Positions 7,778 to 16,115 are shown, counted from the first letter of the stretch. The stretch is 32,961 nt of DNA from DAOVVL01 sp965603095 (GCA_965603095.1 CBFDBQ010000024.1:1-32961); one strand, 5' to 3'. Numbers and translations are program-made. Notes: generated by a model not told the origin, from the sequence alone.

Positions 7778-9001
7778 ATGCCCCTAGAAACATCACCATT
7801 AGCACCAGATGCATTCCCAACCATGCCAGACATCAATGGTGTCAGGCTGGCGGCCCTTGCTTGCGGCCTGCGTTACAAGGGCCGGACCGATTTGATGTTG
7901 GCCGAATTTACGCCGGGCACAGTTGTCGCCGGGGTTTTCACCAAATCGAAAACCGCATCGGCCACCATTACCAAATGCAAAGAAAACTTAAAATGCGGCA
8001 TGGCCCGGGCATTGATAGTCAATTCCGGCAACGCCAATGCCTTTACCGGAATTGCTGGCGTGAGGGCAGTTGAAAACATTACATCTGCGGTTGGTGATGC
8101 GGTTGGTTGTGACGGAACGCAGGTTTTTAGCGCCTCCACCGGGGTCATCGGCGAGCCCATGGATGATAGCAAAATCACATCTGCGTTGGCTGATTTAAAA
8201 AATGCCCTTGGCGGTGGTTCCAGCGCATGGGAAGCGGCCGCCAGTGCCATAATGACCACCGACACATTCGCCAAAGGCGCAACCGCTACTGCCAAAATTG
8301 GCGACACGGTTGTTAGCATAAATGGCATTGCCAAAGGTTCAGGCATGATAGCGCCCGACATGGCAACCATGCTTTCGTTCATATTTACCGATGCCGCCAT
8401 TGATGCAGACGTTTTGCAACAAATGCTGGCCGAGCTTAACCAAAAAAGTTTTAATTCAATTACGGTGGATAGCGATACATCCACCAGCGATACGGTGTTG
8501 GCATTTGCCACCGGCACCGCCAAAAATGATAAATCCGCCCCGCTGGATGATTTTAAAAATGCATTGGGCAAAATAATGACCGAGCTTGCCCACCAAATCG
8601 TGCGTGATGGCGAGGGCGCATCCAAATTTATTTCCATAAACGTAACCGGCGCCGAAAACGACATGGCGGCGAAAAACATTGGGCTATCAATTGCTAATTC
8701 ACCATTGGTTAAAACCGCCATTGCTGGCAGTGATGCCAACTGGGGCCGGATTGTAATGGCGGTGGGTAAATCGGGCGAAGAAGCCGACCGTGATAAACTT
8801 TCCATTTCCATCGGCGGGATTGAAATTGCCGCCATGGGTGCCGCCGCCGTCGGTTACGATGAAACTCCGGTTGCCGCCCACATGAAGAATGATGAAATAA
8901 ACATCCAAGTTGATATCGGCATCGGCAATGGTTGCTGGACGGTGTGGACTTGCGACCTGACCCATGGATACATTTCAATCAATGCCGATTACCGGTCCTG
9001 A
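7778..9001 (+). CDS. argJ: Bifunctional glutamate N-acetyltransferase / amino-acid acetyltransferase
   Basis: 407 residues, full length. ArgJ transfers the acetyl group from N-acetylornithine to glutamate, closing the cyclic arginine pathway; bifunctional forms also use acetyl-CoA. The precursor cuts itself before the Thr of the ATML motif: KGSGMIAPDMATMLSF places that nucleophile at Thr197, giving alpha and beta chains. Other family segments are NSGNANAFTG, SASTGVIGEPM, the DSDTSTSDTV strand, HQIVRDGEGASKF and SDANWGRIVMAVGKSG. The C-terminus YISINADYRS is the usual ArgJ ending. The gene follows the parvulin gene by 46 bases and is followed directly by mutT. Sequence alone does not settle whether it is mono- or bifunctional. 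Confidence 0.97.
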   Translation: MPLETSPLAPDAFPTMPDINGVRLAALACGLRYKGRTDLMLAEFTPGTVVAGVFTKSKTASATITKCKENLKCGMARALIVNSGNANAFTGIAGVRAVENITSAVGDAVGCDGTQVFSASTGVIGEPMDDSKITSALADLKNALGGGSSAWEAAASAIMTTDTFAKGATATAKIGDTVVSINGIAKGSGMIAPDMATMLSFIFTDAAIDADVLQQMLAELNQKSFNSITVDSDTSTSDTVLAFATGTAKNDKSAPLDDFKNALGKIMTELAHQIVRDGEGASKFISINVTGAENDMAAKNIGLSIANSPLVKTAIAGSDANWGRIVMAVGKSGEEADRDKLSISIGGIEIAAMGAAAVGYDETPVAAHMKNDEINIQVDIGIGNGCWTVWTCDLTHGYISINADYRS

Positions 9002-9011
9002 TCCCGGCTGT

Positions 9012-9470
9012 ATGAACGCCCCCTATGCGGCCCCAACCGGGGCTGATGTGGATGTGTTGCTGGTAACCGCCGTGGCCTTGGTCGATATTGATGGCCGGGT
9101 TCTGTTGGGCCAGCGTAGCCCTGATAAACACATGGGCGGTATGTGGGAATTTCCCGGTGGCAAGGTCCACGCAGGCGAAACCCCAGAAACCGCATTGCAG
9201 CGCGAATTAAAAGAAGAGCTAGGCATCGATATAACCCAAAGCTGCCTCGCCCCATTTACCTTTGCCAGTCATTATTATCCCAATAATCTCAGCGCTGAAA
9301 ATAATGGTTTTCATTTATTAATGCCGCTTTTCATTTGCCGGGTTTGGAAAGGCACGGTTCAGGGCCTTGAAGGACAATCATTAAAATGGGTTAGGCCAAA
9401 TGATATGGGGGGGCTTGAAATGCCGCCAGCGGACCGCCCATTGGTAGCCATGTTGCAAGACTTCCTATAA
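9012..9470 (+). CDS. mutT: MutT-type NUDIX hydrolase (8-oxo-dGTP diphosphatase)
   Basis: 152 residues from ATG 9012. In-frame ATGs at 8982 and 8964 would overlap the argJ end, and none has a strong ribosome binding site, so the start is uncertain. A perfect NUDIX box is present: GKVHAGETPETALQRELKEELGI matches G-x5-E-x7-RE-U-x-EE-x-G-U. The protein begins with VLLVTAVALVDIDGRVLLGQRSPDKHMGGMWEFPGGK, typical of MutT enzymes that remove 8-oxo-dGTP from the nucleotide pool to prevent A:T to C:G transversions. The distal WVRPNDMGGLEMPPADRPLVAML also fits the MutT family. It sits between argJ and the cinA-like gene, nine bases from the latter, so all are probably co-transcribed. Confidence 0.9.
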   Translation: MNAPYAAPTGADVDVLLVTAVALVDIDGRVLLGQRSPDKHMGGMWEFPGGKVHAGETPETALQRELKEELGIDITQSCLAPFTFASHYYPNNLSAENNGFHLLMPLFICRVWKGTVQGLEGQSLKWVRPNDMGGLEMPPADRPLVAMLQDFL

Positions 9471-9479
9471 CATTTAGCC

Positions 9480-10271
9480 ATGACAGAAAAATCAGAAAAA
9501 TCGGTCACCGCATGCATTATTGTAATCGGGAATGAAGTTCTTTCCGGGCGCACGGTTGATGCCAATATCAATTTTTTTGCAACCTCTTTGGGCGCACAGG
9601 GCATCCGTTTGCTGGAAGCCCGCGTCATACCTGATGATGAAACTACAATCGTCGAAACGCTAAATGAATGCCGGGTAAAATACGATTATGTTTTTACCAC
9701 CGGTGGCATCGGTTCAACTCATGATGACATTACCGCAAAATCGGTGGCGGTTGCCTTTGAGCTTGCCTTTACCCGGCACACAGGGGCCGAGGAAATTATC
9801 CGCACCCATTACATTGATGGAAAAAATAATGATCTTAACCAAGCCCGCCTTTCCATGGCCGACATGCCGGTGGGGGCTGAACTTATTGATAATCCGGTTT
9901 CAAAAGCACCCGGTTTTAAAATTGAAAACGTTTATGTAATGGCGGGCGTGCCATCAATAGCGCGCGCCATGTTTGACGGCCTTAAGCATACGCTTTCTGG
10001 TGGTCGGGTGTTAAAAAGCCGCACCGTTAACACCGATTTGACCGAAGGGCTAATTGCCGAACATCTGGGCAGGGTCCAAGACGCCCATTCGGGGGTTGAA
10101 ATCGGCTCTTACCCGTATTTTCGCCTGCGCAGATTTGGCGTAAATTTGGTGGTTCGGGGCGTTGATGACGAATTAATCGATGCCGCCTGCACCGATTTGA
10201 TAGAAATGATAGAAAAATTGGGCGGAAAAGCGGGTGAAGGCGAGGCCGAGACAGAAAACATTTCCGGTTGA
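9480..10271 (+). CDS. CinA-like molybdopterin-binding domain protein (COG1058)
   Basis: 263 residues. Residues about 8-180 form the MoaB/MogA-like fold of CinA N-terminal domains: CIIVIGNEVLSGRTVDANINF, the core TTGGIGSTHDDIT and MAGVPSIARAMFDGL. The short alphaproteobacterial form lacks the CinA C-terminal pyridine-nucleotide amidase domain, and so does this protein. In related proteins this domain has been linked to ADP-ribose or NAD-related pyrophosphatase activity, but the substrate here cannot be told from the sequence. The gene follows mutT by nine bases and ends about 45 bases before the tRNA. Nucleotide or NAD housekeeping alongside MutT is an inference from context. Confidence 0.88.
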   Translation: MTEKSEKSVTACIIVIGNEVLSGRTVDANINFFATSLGAQGIRLLEARVIPDDETTIVETLNECRVKYDYVFTTGGIGSTHDDITAKSVAVAFELAFTRHTGAEEIIRTHYIDGKNNDLNQARLSMADMPVGAELIDNPVSKAPGFKIENVYVMAGVPSIARAMFDGLKHTLSGGRVLKSRTVNTDLTEGLIAEHLGRVQDAHSGVEIGSYPYFRLRRFGVNLVVRGVDDELIDAACTDLIEMIEKLGGKAGEGEAETENISG

Positions 10272-10316
10272 GTTTTTTTATTATATAAGGTGTGCGACTT
10301 CACGCACATGGACTAT

Positions 10317-10403
10317 GCGGGCGTGATGGAATTGGTAGACATATGGGACTTAAAATCCCAAGGGCTTCGGCCCGTGGGGGTTCAAGTCCCCCCGCCCGCA
10401 CCA
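10317..10403 (+). tRNA. tRNA-Leu (anticodon UAA)
   Basis: 87 bases with an encoded CCA. The acceptor stem pairs GCGGGCG (10317-10323) with CGCCCGC (10393-10399), and the discriminator is A at 10400. The anticodon arm is TGGGA-CTTAAAA-TCCCA with anticodon TAA at 10351-10353, which reads UUA/UUG leucine codons. The long variable arm (GGGCTTCGGCCC) is as expected for a class II tRNA. The T arm is GGGGG-TTCAAGT-CCCCC. A small hairpin (TGTGCG/CGCACA at 10291-10308) lies just upstream; no clear promoter is visible, so read-through from the cinA-like gene is possible. Confidence 0.97.
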
Positions 10404-10457
10404 CAAACCTTCGGTTTGCTCCTTTTTGCCTTTTAACAAGAAAGGCAAAAAGCTTTT
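10404..10457 (+). terminator. Tandem hairpins after tRNA-Leu
   Basis: Two inverted repeats follow the tRNA CCA directly. The first is CAAACC/GGTTTG with loop TTC at 10404-10418, followed by CTCCTTTTT. The second is a perfect 12-base repeat CTTTTTGCCTTT (10422-10433) with AAAGGCAAAAAG (10441-10452), followed by CTTTT. The pair resembles a tRNA terminator; the second also carries a T-run on the other strand and could work in both directions. Confidence 0.7.
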
Positions 10458-10493
10458 AGCAAAGCAAGGTGCAGTCCTCCCGGAGGGATATTT

Positions 10494-10871
10494 ATGAACG
10501 ACGACAAACAAAACATGAAACAAAGCGTCAGCGATATTGAAAAATTCCTGACCACCCAGCGCATTATTTATGGGCTGTTTGCCGCCAGCTTTTTTGTTGC
10601 GCCCGCGGCCATAGCCGGCCTTGTGGTTGCCTACATGGTTCGTCCCCATGCGCCCGCTTGGTTGCAAAGCCATTACACGTACCTTATCCGTACGTTTTGG
10701 ATTGGTTTGCTTTATGCGGCCATTTCTGCCCTTGCGGTAATAATTTTTATCGGCCCATTAATGATGCTGGGCGTGGCCGTGTGGTTTTTGGTTCGCGTGG
10801 TGTTAGGGTGGATGAAAATGGAAAAATCCGAACCCATTGCCAACCCCGAAAGCTGGTGGTTGGGTAAATAG
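10494..10871 (+). CDS. Small inner-membrane protein, COG3671-like
   Basis: 125 residues, preceded by a strong ribosome binding site, GGAGGG at 10482-10487. The hydrophilic start (to about residue 20) is followed by a hydrophobic segment IIYGLFAASFFVAPAAIAGLVVAYM. Then comes a loop with HAPAWLQSHYTYLIRTFWIG, and two further hydrophobic segments, LLYAAISALAVIIFIGPLMM and LGVAVWFLVRVVLGWM. The C-terminus is NPESWWLGK. This arrangement, with its conserved HYxYxIRTFWI centre, matches the small uncharacterised membrane proteins of COG3671/DUF4870 type. The function is unknown. It stands alone between the tRNA terminators and the convergent sulP gene, whose stop is about 20 bases away. Confidence 0.85.
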   Translation: MNDDKQNMKQSVSDIEKFLTTQRIIYGLFAASFFVAPAAIAGLVVAYMVRPHAPAWLQSHYTYLIRTFWIGLLYAAISALAVIIFIGPLMMLGVAVWFLVRVVLGWMKMEKSEPIANPESWWLGK

Positions 10872-10892
10872 CCATACATCCAGTTTAAAAAA

Positions 10893-12650
10893 TTAATCGT
10901 TAGGTTTTATCCGGCATTCTTTAAACGCCAGAACGCCACAATTTTCGCAGGCACCTTGGCGGCGGAATAGTCGGCGCAGGGTTTCTAGGGCCGTTTTCTT
11001 TTCGTCAAAGAAATGCCAGTTCTTGATATCGCGAATTAAATTGGCCTTGGCCATGGATTGATAAACCCCGGGCTTAAGGTTGCAAAAATACAAACCGCCG
11101 CCTTTTTCATCTAAATGTTCGGCCAGATGCAACAACATTTCAGACCCGCTAAGGTCAACCAAGTTAATTCCCGCACCCATAATCAAAATGTGATGCACGC
11201 CCTGTTTGTCGGAAATATCGTAAAGTTTCTTTTCAATATGGTTGAGCGAGCCAAAGTAAATAGACATATCAACCCGCACAATTTTAAGTTTCGGGCATTG
11301 GGTCAGCGGTTTAATCGTTACATCGGTCAGAATATGTTTGTTGTAGCGATGGTCAATATCGGGGGCTAGCGTAACAATTTCCGGAAACGATGTTCTGGCC
11401 AGAAATATAACCAGCGATACCAGCACGCCTAAATAAATTGCGAATTCCAAGTCAAGAAACAGGGTCGAAAAAAATGTGGTTAGTAAAATGGTGGTTTCGC
11501 TTTTAGATGAAACTAAAACATGTTTTATCTGTTTTATGTCAATCAGGTTTAACGCCACCACCATAATTACCCCGCCCATTGCGGCCAAGGGCAAGTATGC
11601 GGTTAATGGTGCCACCAAAAGCACCACCACCATCAAAATTATCGCGGCAAATATGGCCGATATGGGTGTTTTTGCGCCTGATGCATAGTTTACGCCCGAA
11701 CGGGTAAACGAGCCCGAGCCCGCGTAACTGGAAAAAAAGCTGCCAACCATGTTGGATAGGCCTTGGCCGATAAATTCTTGGTTGCTGTCAATGCGCTGGT
11801 GCGACTTTGCGGCGATTGAACGGCTGATGGACACGGCCTCAATCAGGCCCAGCAACGCCACGGCGAATGCTTCGGGGGCTAGCATTTTGATGGTGGTAAA
11901 GCTGAAAGTTGGCATGCTGAGCGGCGGCAATTGGGCTGGTATTTCGCCCACGACCTGCACTCCGTTGGCGGCTCCGTCAATCAAATATGAAATAACGCTA
12001 CCAACCACAAGGGCCAACAACAAATTGGGAAAAAGTGGTTTTATCCGTTTAATGGTTATGGCCAGAACCAAGGTCACAATGGCAACCGCAAATACATAAA
12101 TGTTAAACGAGCCTATGCCTTCCCACAAATTCATCCATGTATGGATAAAGCTTTCGCCCCTATGGGCGCTTACGCCAAGAACGTTTTTCATCTGCGAGGT
12201 GGCAATCAAAATGGCCGCACCTGCGGTAAAGCCGACCACCACCGTGTGGGAAACAAAATTAACCACCATGCCCATGCGCGCCAGACCAAAGGCAAACTGA
12301 AAAACCCCCGCCAAAAACGTTAATGTCAGGGCAAGGGAAACAAATTCAGGGGTGCCCGGTTGAACGTGACCACTGATGGAAGAAAAAACCACAATGGAAA
12401 TTGCCGTGGTTGGGCCTGAAATCAAATGCCTAGATGAGCCAAACAATGCCGCCACTATGGGCGTTATCATTGCGGTGTATAAACCATACTGCGGTGGCAA
12501 CCCGGCGATTATGGCAAAGGCCACGCCTTGGGGCAGAACAATTACCGCACCGGTTAGCCCGGCAATTAAATCAGCGCGCAGGGTATCCTTGGTGACCAGC
12601 GGTAGCCAGAGCAGAAAGGGGAACAGATTTCTAAGTTTTGATATAAACAA
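10893..12650 (-). CDS. SulP (SLC26) family anion permease with STAS domain
   Basis: 585 residues. Residues about 15-420 form the multi-pass transporter core: DLIAGLTGAVIVLPQGVAFAIIAGLPPQYGLYTA, the glycine-rich GSSRHLISGPTTAISIV, and QEFIGQGLSNMVGSFFSSYAGSGSFTRSGVNY. A cytoplasmic STAS domain follows (about 435-550, PKLKIVRVDMSIYFGSLNHIEKKL, HHILIMGAGINLVDLSGSEMLLHL). Family members carry sulfate, bicarbonate or dicarboxylates; the substrate cannot be assigned here. The tail contains a CENCGVLAFKEC cysteine cluster after the STAS domain. The start is a TTG at 12650 just before the conserved LRNLFPFLLW; a good AAGGAG lies about 40 bases upstream with no ATG or GTG nearby, so the start is uncertain. 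It is divergent from the SLC13-type gene across about 126 bases, and the two may share regulation. Confidence 0.93.
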   Translation of the reverse strand: MFISKLRNLFPFLLWLPLVTKDTLRADLIAGLTGAVIVLPQGVAFAIIAGLPPQYGLYTAMITPIVAALFGSSRHLISGPTTAISIVVFSSISGHVQPGTPEFVSLALTLTFLAGVFQFAFGLARMGMVVNFVSHTVVVGFTAGAAILIATSQMKNVLGVSAHRGESFIHTWMNLWEGIGSFNIYVFAVAIVTLVLAITIKRIKPLFPNLLLALVVGSVISYLIDGAANGVQVVGEIPAQLPPLSMPTFSFTTIKMLAPEAFAVALLGLIEAVSISRSIAAKSHQRIDSNQEFIGQGLSNMVGSFFSSYAGSGSFTRSGVNYASGAKTPISAIFAAIILMVVVLLVAPLTAYLPLAAMGGVIMVVALNLIDIKQIKHVLVSSKSETTILLTTFFSTLFLDLEFAIYLGVLVSLVIFLARTSFPEIVTLAPDIDHRYNKHILTDVTIKPLTQCPKLKIVRVDMSIYFGSLNHIEKKLYDISDKQGVHHILIMGAGINLVDLSGSEMLLHLAEHLDEKGGGLYFCNLKPGVYQSMAKANLIRDIKNWHFFDEKKTALETLRRLFRRQGACENCGVLAFKECRIKPND

Positions 12651-12776
12651 AGGAAGCAGACCTTGGAATTTGAAAAATGGGAACCTATCTCCTTTGACCC
12701 CATATTACCAATGGTTTTCTTGCTCTTTTATGGCAAAATTTTCCAAAACTAGGATAAAAAGAGCTAGTCTTGGCCC

Positions 12777-14717
12777 ATGCAAAGCATAGGCACACACACA
12801 TTTGAAATGTGGATTACCTTCGCAATAATTGGCGCGACCTTTGCGCTTTATGCGTGGGAACGCATCGCTATAGAAGTAATATCCCTTGGCGTGCTTTGTG
12901 TGTTGATGGTTTTTTTCACCTTCTTTCCGGTTGGTATGCTTGGCGTAAATAGCCTTTCGCCCGAGGTCTTGTTATCGGGCTTTGCCAACCCGGCATTAAT
13001 AACCGTACTGGCGTTGCTGGTGGTCGGCCAAGGCATGGTGCGCACCGGGGTGTTGGATGTGGTGGCCCGCATAATAATGGATAAATGCGGTGGTCATGAA
13101 TGGCTTTCCATTATGGCGGTGCTGGTGACCGTTTTGGCCGTAAGTGCGTTTTTAAATAATATTCCGGTGGTGGTGATATTTATTCCCATTATGCAGGCAC
13201 TGGCCGAACGGTTTGACTTGCCCGCCAGTAAAGTAATGATGCCGCTATCGTTCGCCGCCATCCTTGGCGGCATGACCACCCTTATTGGTTCCGGTTCAAA
13301 CTTGTTAGTCAATTCGGCCCTGTTGGGCATGGGCGAAAAAGAATTTACATTTTTTGATTTCACCATACCCGGCTTGGTTTTGGCGGGCGCCGGCATGGTT
13401 TATTTATTGTTGGTGGCACCATTTGTTTTGCCCAAACGCGAAGGCATGGCCGAAACATTAGCGGGTGGCGGGGGCGGGGGCACAACAGCCAAAGCAACGG
13501 GAAGACAATACATTGCACAAATAAAAATTGGCGAAGGCTCAAAACTGCTGGGTGAAAAATCTCGTGGTGGTATTTTTTCCGGCCTGGGCAACATGACGCT
13601 TCGCATGGTGCAACGGGGCGAAGAAGCTATCTTGCCGCCGTTTGAAGATTTCACCGCAACCGCTGGCGATGTATTGGTGGTGGCCGCAACGCGCACCGAA
13701 CTGGCAGGGGCCTTAACCCACGACCCCGAGGGTCTCTACCCCGATTTAGGTGATGATGCCAGCGCGGGTGAAATACCCCACATAGGATTTCCAATAATAG
13801 GCGAAACAGCAGAAATTGAAGAAACCGCCGAAGATGGCGACGAGACCCCGTGGCATGGTGGCGAACGGGTATTGGCCGAGGCCATGATACCACCGGCTTC
13901 ACGGCTTATTGGTCAAACATTAGTGCAAATTGGTTTTCGTTATAAAACCCAATGCATCGTGCTAGGCGTGCAACGCAGATCGCGCATGATACGCACCCGC
14001 ATGACCGACATTCGTTTACAAGCCGGTGACGTGTTGTTATTGCAAGGAAGCCCAGATGCCGTGCGCGATTTGCGCCTTAATTCCGATGTAGTTTTAATTG
14101 AATGGTCGGCGGCGGCTTTGCCTGCGGTTCATCATGCCCGCCCAGCGGCATTAATTTTGTTGGGTGTGGTGGGGCTATCTGCCACCGGGGTGGTACCCAT
14201 AGTGGTGGCGGCATTAACGGGCGCATCGGCCATGGTGGCAATGGGGGTTATGAATATTCGCCAAGCCGCCCGCGCAGTTGATAGCAAGATACTAACCATG
14301 ATACCGGCGGCATTGGCCATGGGGGCGGCCATGCACGCCACCGGTGGGGCGCATTTTATAGCCGGCGGGGTAACCGATGCCTTTTCCGGTGCAGCGCCTG
14401 CGGTAATATTATCAGCCTTTTTTATAACCCTTGTGGTGCTGACTAATATTATTAGCTCCAAAGCAATGGCGGTGCTGTTTACCCCCATTGCGGTTGATCT
14501 GGCCATTAGCCTTGGGGTTTCGCCCACGGCATTTGCTGTGGCGGTGGTGTTTGCGGCCAACTGTTCGTTTGCATCACCCATTGGCTATCAAACTAATTTA
14601 TTGGTTATGGCGCCGGGGCATTACAAATTTGCCGATTTCGCTAAGACTGGAGTGCCGCTGATATTGGTTATTTGGCTGGTGTTTTCCCTATTTGTGCCGT
14701 GGTATTACGACATTTAA
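12777..14717 (+). CDS. SLC13-family permease with two TrkA-C (RCK_C) domains
   Basis: 646 residues. The N-terminal half (about 1-215) is a set of hydrophobic segments typical of the DASS/ArsB-NhaD superfamily, with FANPALITVLALLVVGQGMVRTG, SAFLNNIPVVVIFIPI and MMPLSFAAILGGMTTLIGSGSNLLVN, the last being the SNT-like anion/Na+ motif. A cytoplasmic insert holds two RCK_C domains: about 240-325 (AQIKIGEGSKLLGEKSRG through TAGDVLVVAATRTEL) and about 360-445 (AEAMIPPASRLIGQTL through AGDVLLLQGSPDAV). The second membrane half follows (450-646) with TNIISSKAMAVLFTPIA and FAANCSFASPIGYQTNLLVM. Known relatives take up sulfate or other divalent anions with Na+, so with sulP alongside a sulfate role is attractive but unproven. 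The ATG has no clear ribosome binding site; ATG 12807 region is an alternative. Confidence 0.92.
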   Translation: MQSIGTHTFEMWITFAIIGATFALYAWERIAIEVISLGVLCVLMVFFTFFPVGMLGVNSLSPEVLLSGFANPALITVLALLVVGQGMVRTGVLDVVARIIMDKCGGHEWLSIMAVLVTVLAVSAFLNNIPVVVIFIPIMQALAERFDLPASKVMMPLSFAAILGGMTTLIGSGSNLLVNSALLGMGEKEFTFFDFTIPGLVLAGAGMVYLLLVAPFVLPKREGMAETLAGGGGGGTTAKATGRQYIAQIKIGEGSKLLGEKSRGGIFSGLGNMTLRMVQRGEEAILPPFEDFTATAGDVLVVAATRTELAGALTHDPEGLYPDLGDDASAGEIPHIGFPIIGETAEIEETAEDGDETPWHGGERVLAEAMIPPASRLIGQTLVQIGFRYKTQCIVLGVQRRSRMIRTRMTDIRLQAGDVLLLQGSPDAVRDLRLNSDVVLIEWSAAALPAVHHARPAALILLGVVGLSATGVVPIVVAALTGASAMVAMGVMNIRQAARAVDSKILTMIPAALAMGAAMHATGGAHFIAGGVTDAFSGAAPAVILSAFFITLVVLTNIISSKAMAVLFTPIAVDLAISLGVSPTAFAVAVVFAANCSFASPIGYQTNLLVMAPGHYKFADFAKTGVPLILVIWLVFSLFVPWYYDI

Positions 14718-14770
14718 TAAACTATTCGTTGCATTGGAGCTGGGACTCGATCTATAAGGTCGGCGGGCCA

Positions 14771-14822
14771 CGTTCCCCCAACGGAACGCGACCCTTCTGC
14801 CGCAAGGCGAAGGGCATTTTTT
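14771..14822 (+). terminator. Intrinsic terminator between the SLC13-type gene and serC
   Basis: CCCTTC-T-GCC (14792-14801) pairs with GGC-GAAGGG (14806-14814) around a GCAA loop with one bulged T, and TTTTTT follows at 14817-14822. A second hairpin, CGTTCC/GGAACG (14771-14776/14783-14788), stands immediately before. The T-run is shared with the 5' arm of the downstream TTTAAACC/GGTTTAAA pairing, so this terminator could also be part of the serC leader. Confidence 0.65.
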
Positions 14823-14917
14823 AAACCTACCACCACCCGTGGCTTTGCCGCATGTGGACCGGGATTTGGTTTAAAGGATCACTCTCTTCGCCATGGTAAA
14901 TGGAAGGGAGTTTTTTT
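14820..14917 (+). ncRNA. Structured serC leader (candidate serC-type cis-regulatory RNA)
   Basis: Two nested structures lie just before serC. TTTAAACC (14820-14827) pairs perfectly with GGTTTAAA (14868-14875), enclosing a C/G-rich segment with CCAC and GTGG repeats that can fold further. Then CTCTCTT-CG-CCAT (14882-14894) pairs with ATGG-AAGGGAG (14900-14910) around GGTAA with a two-base bulge. That hairpin is followed immediately by TTTTTTT (14911-14917) and the serC ATG at 14918. The 3' arm contains the serC ribosome binding site GGGAG, so the hairpin could stop transcription or hide the ribosome site. A conserved RNA element upstream of serC in alphaproteobacteria has been described (the serC motif from comparative genomics); I recall its position but not its consensus, so membership is a proposal. 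A covariance-model search would decide. Confidence 0.6.
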
Positions 14918-16093
14918 ATGACTACAATAACAAAACCGGAAATGTCTCCGGTAAATCCTAATTTTTCATCAGGGCCATGCGCCAAGCGTCCCGGCTGGAC
15001 GGTTGATGCCCTTGCAGGCGTGCTTCATGGCCGCTCTCATCGCTCAGCCCCCGGCAAGGCAAAACTGGCCGAAGTAATCGATCGCACCCGCAAAGTTTTA
15101 GGCGTGCCCGATGATTACCTTATTGGCATTGTTCCGGCATCTGATACGGGCGCGGTTGAAATGTCGCTCTGGTCATTTTTAGGCCCGCGTCCGGTCACCG
15201 TTATGGCATGGGAAAGCTTTGGTTCGGGCTGGGTAAACGATATCAAAAAACAGCTAAAACTAGATGATGTGCATTTAATGGATGCGCCCTATGGCCAGTT
15301 ACCTGATTTAGGCGATGTTGATTTTTCCCGCGATGTTGTTTTCACTTGGAATGGAACAACCTCTGGCGTCAAGGTTCCCAATGGTGAATGGATTGCAAAC
15401 GGACGCGAAGGTCTAACCATTTGCGATGCGACCTCGGCCGCCTTTGCCATGAAATTGCCGTGGGATAAATTAGATGTAACCACCTATTCATGGCAAAAGG
15501 TCATGGGTGGCGAAGGCCAACACGGAATGCTTATTTTAAGCCCCAGTGCAGTGGCTAGATTAGAAAGCCATACCCCAACCTGGCCCATGCCAAAAATATT
15601 CACCATGGCCAAGGCTGGTAAACTTATTGCCGGAATATTTAAAGGCGAAACAATAAACACGCCTTCCATGTTGGCGGTTGAAGATGCCCTTGATGGTCTT
15701 AAATGGGCCGAAAAAATTGGCGGACAGACAGAGCTTATTCGTCGCTCCAATGCCAACCTCAAGGCAATGGAAGACTGGGTAGGCAAAAGCAACTGGGCTG
15801 GATTTTTAGCAACCGATGCAAATGTTCGTTCCAATACCTCTGTCTGTTTAAAAGTGGTGGATGAAAAATTCACCTCCCTTGATGATGAGACGCAAGCGGT
15901 TCTTTTAAAACAAATGGTGAAATTGCTAGACGCAGAAGGTGTCGCATACGACATCGGCGGCTATCGCGACGCACCAGCGGGCCTGCGCATTTGGGCCGGG
16001 GCCACGGTTGAAACATCAGATATTGAAAAACTGCTTCCTTGGCTCGACTGGGCATTCGCCACAGTCATTAATTCCCCTAGGGCCAGCCAATAA
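14918..16093 (+). CDS. serC: Phosphoserine aminotransferase (alphaproteobacterial type)
   Basis: 391 residues from ATG 14918, seven bases after GGGAG. A start at 14900 would lie inside the leader hairpin and is less likely. SerC is a PLP enzyme of fold type I that converts 3-phosphohydroxypyruvate and glutamate to phosphoserine and 2-oxoglutarate, the second step of serine synthesis. The N-terminus has PNFSSGPCAKRPGW and GRSHRSAPGKAKL. The PLP-binding lysine is probably Lys194 in TYSWQKVMGGEGQHG, with the preceding Asp170 in ICDATSAAF. The length and the GPCAKRPGW start fit the longer SerC type found in alphaproteobacteria rather than the E. coli type (about 360 residues). serA follows after 22 bases, forming a serC-serA operon under the leader. 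Confidence 0.95.
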   Translation: MTTITKPEMSPVNPNFSSGPCAKRPGWTVDALAGVLHGRSHRSAPGKAKLAEVIDRTRKVLGVPDDYLIGIVPASDTGAVEMSLWSFLGPRPVTVMAWESFGSGWVNDIKKQLKLDDVHLMDAPYGQLPDLGDVDFSRDVVFTWNGTTSGVKVPNGEWIANGREGLTICDATSAAFAMKLPWDKLDVTTYSWQKVMGGEGQHGMLILSPSAVARLESHTPTWPMPKIFTMAKAGKLIAGIFKGETINTPSMLAVEDALDGLKWAEKIGGQTELIRRSNANLKAMEDWVGKSNWAGFLATDANVRSNTSVCLKVVDEKFTSLDDETQAVLLKQMVKLLDAEGVAYDIGGYRDAPAGLRIWAGATVETSDIEKLLPWLDWAFATVINSPRASQ

Positions 16094-16115
16094 TTAATTT
16101 AAGGAGAACAAGCAA

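Noticed and set aside
7873..8835. 320-codon open frame on the minus strand inside argJ
   Set aside because: It is the antisense shadow of a strongly conserved ArgJ; its product is a Ser/Ala/Met-rich sequence with no recognisable domain.
12376..12789. Plus-strand open frame of 137 codons opposite the sulP start
   Set aside because: It overlaps conserved SulP transmembrane sequence and the SLC13 start, lacks a ribosome binding site and resembles nothing known.
14740..14917. SAM-type riboswitch before serC
   Set aside because: I see no pattern that I can match to a SAM-I or SAM-II core. Location and shape fit the serC leader better.
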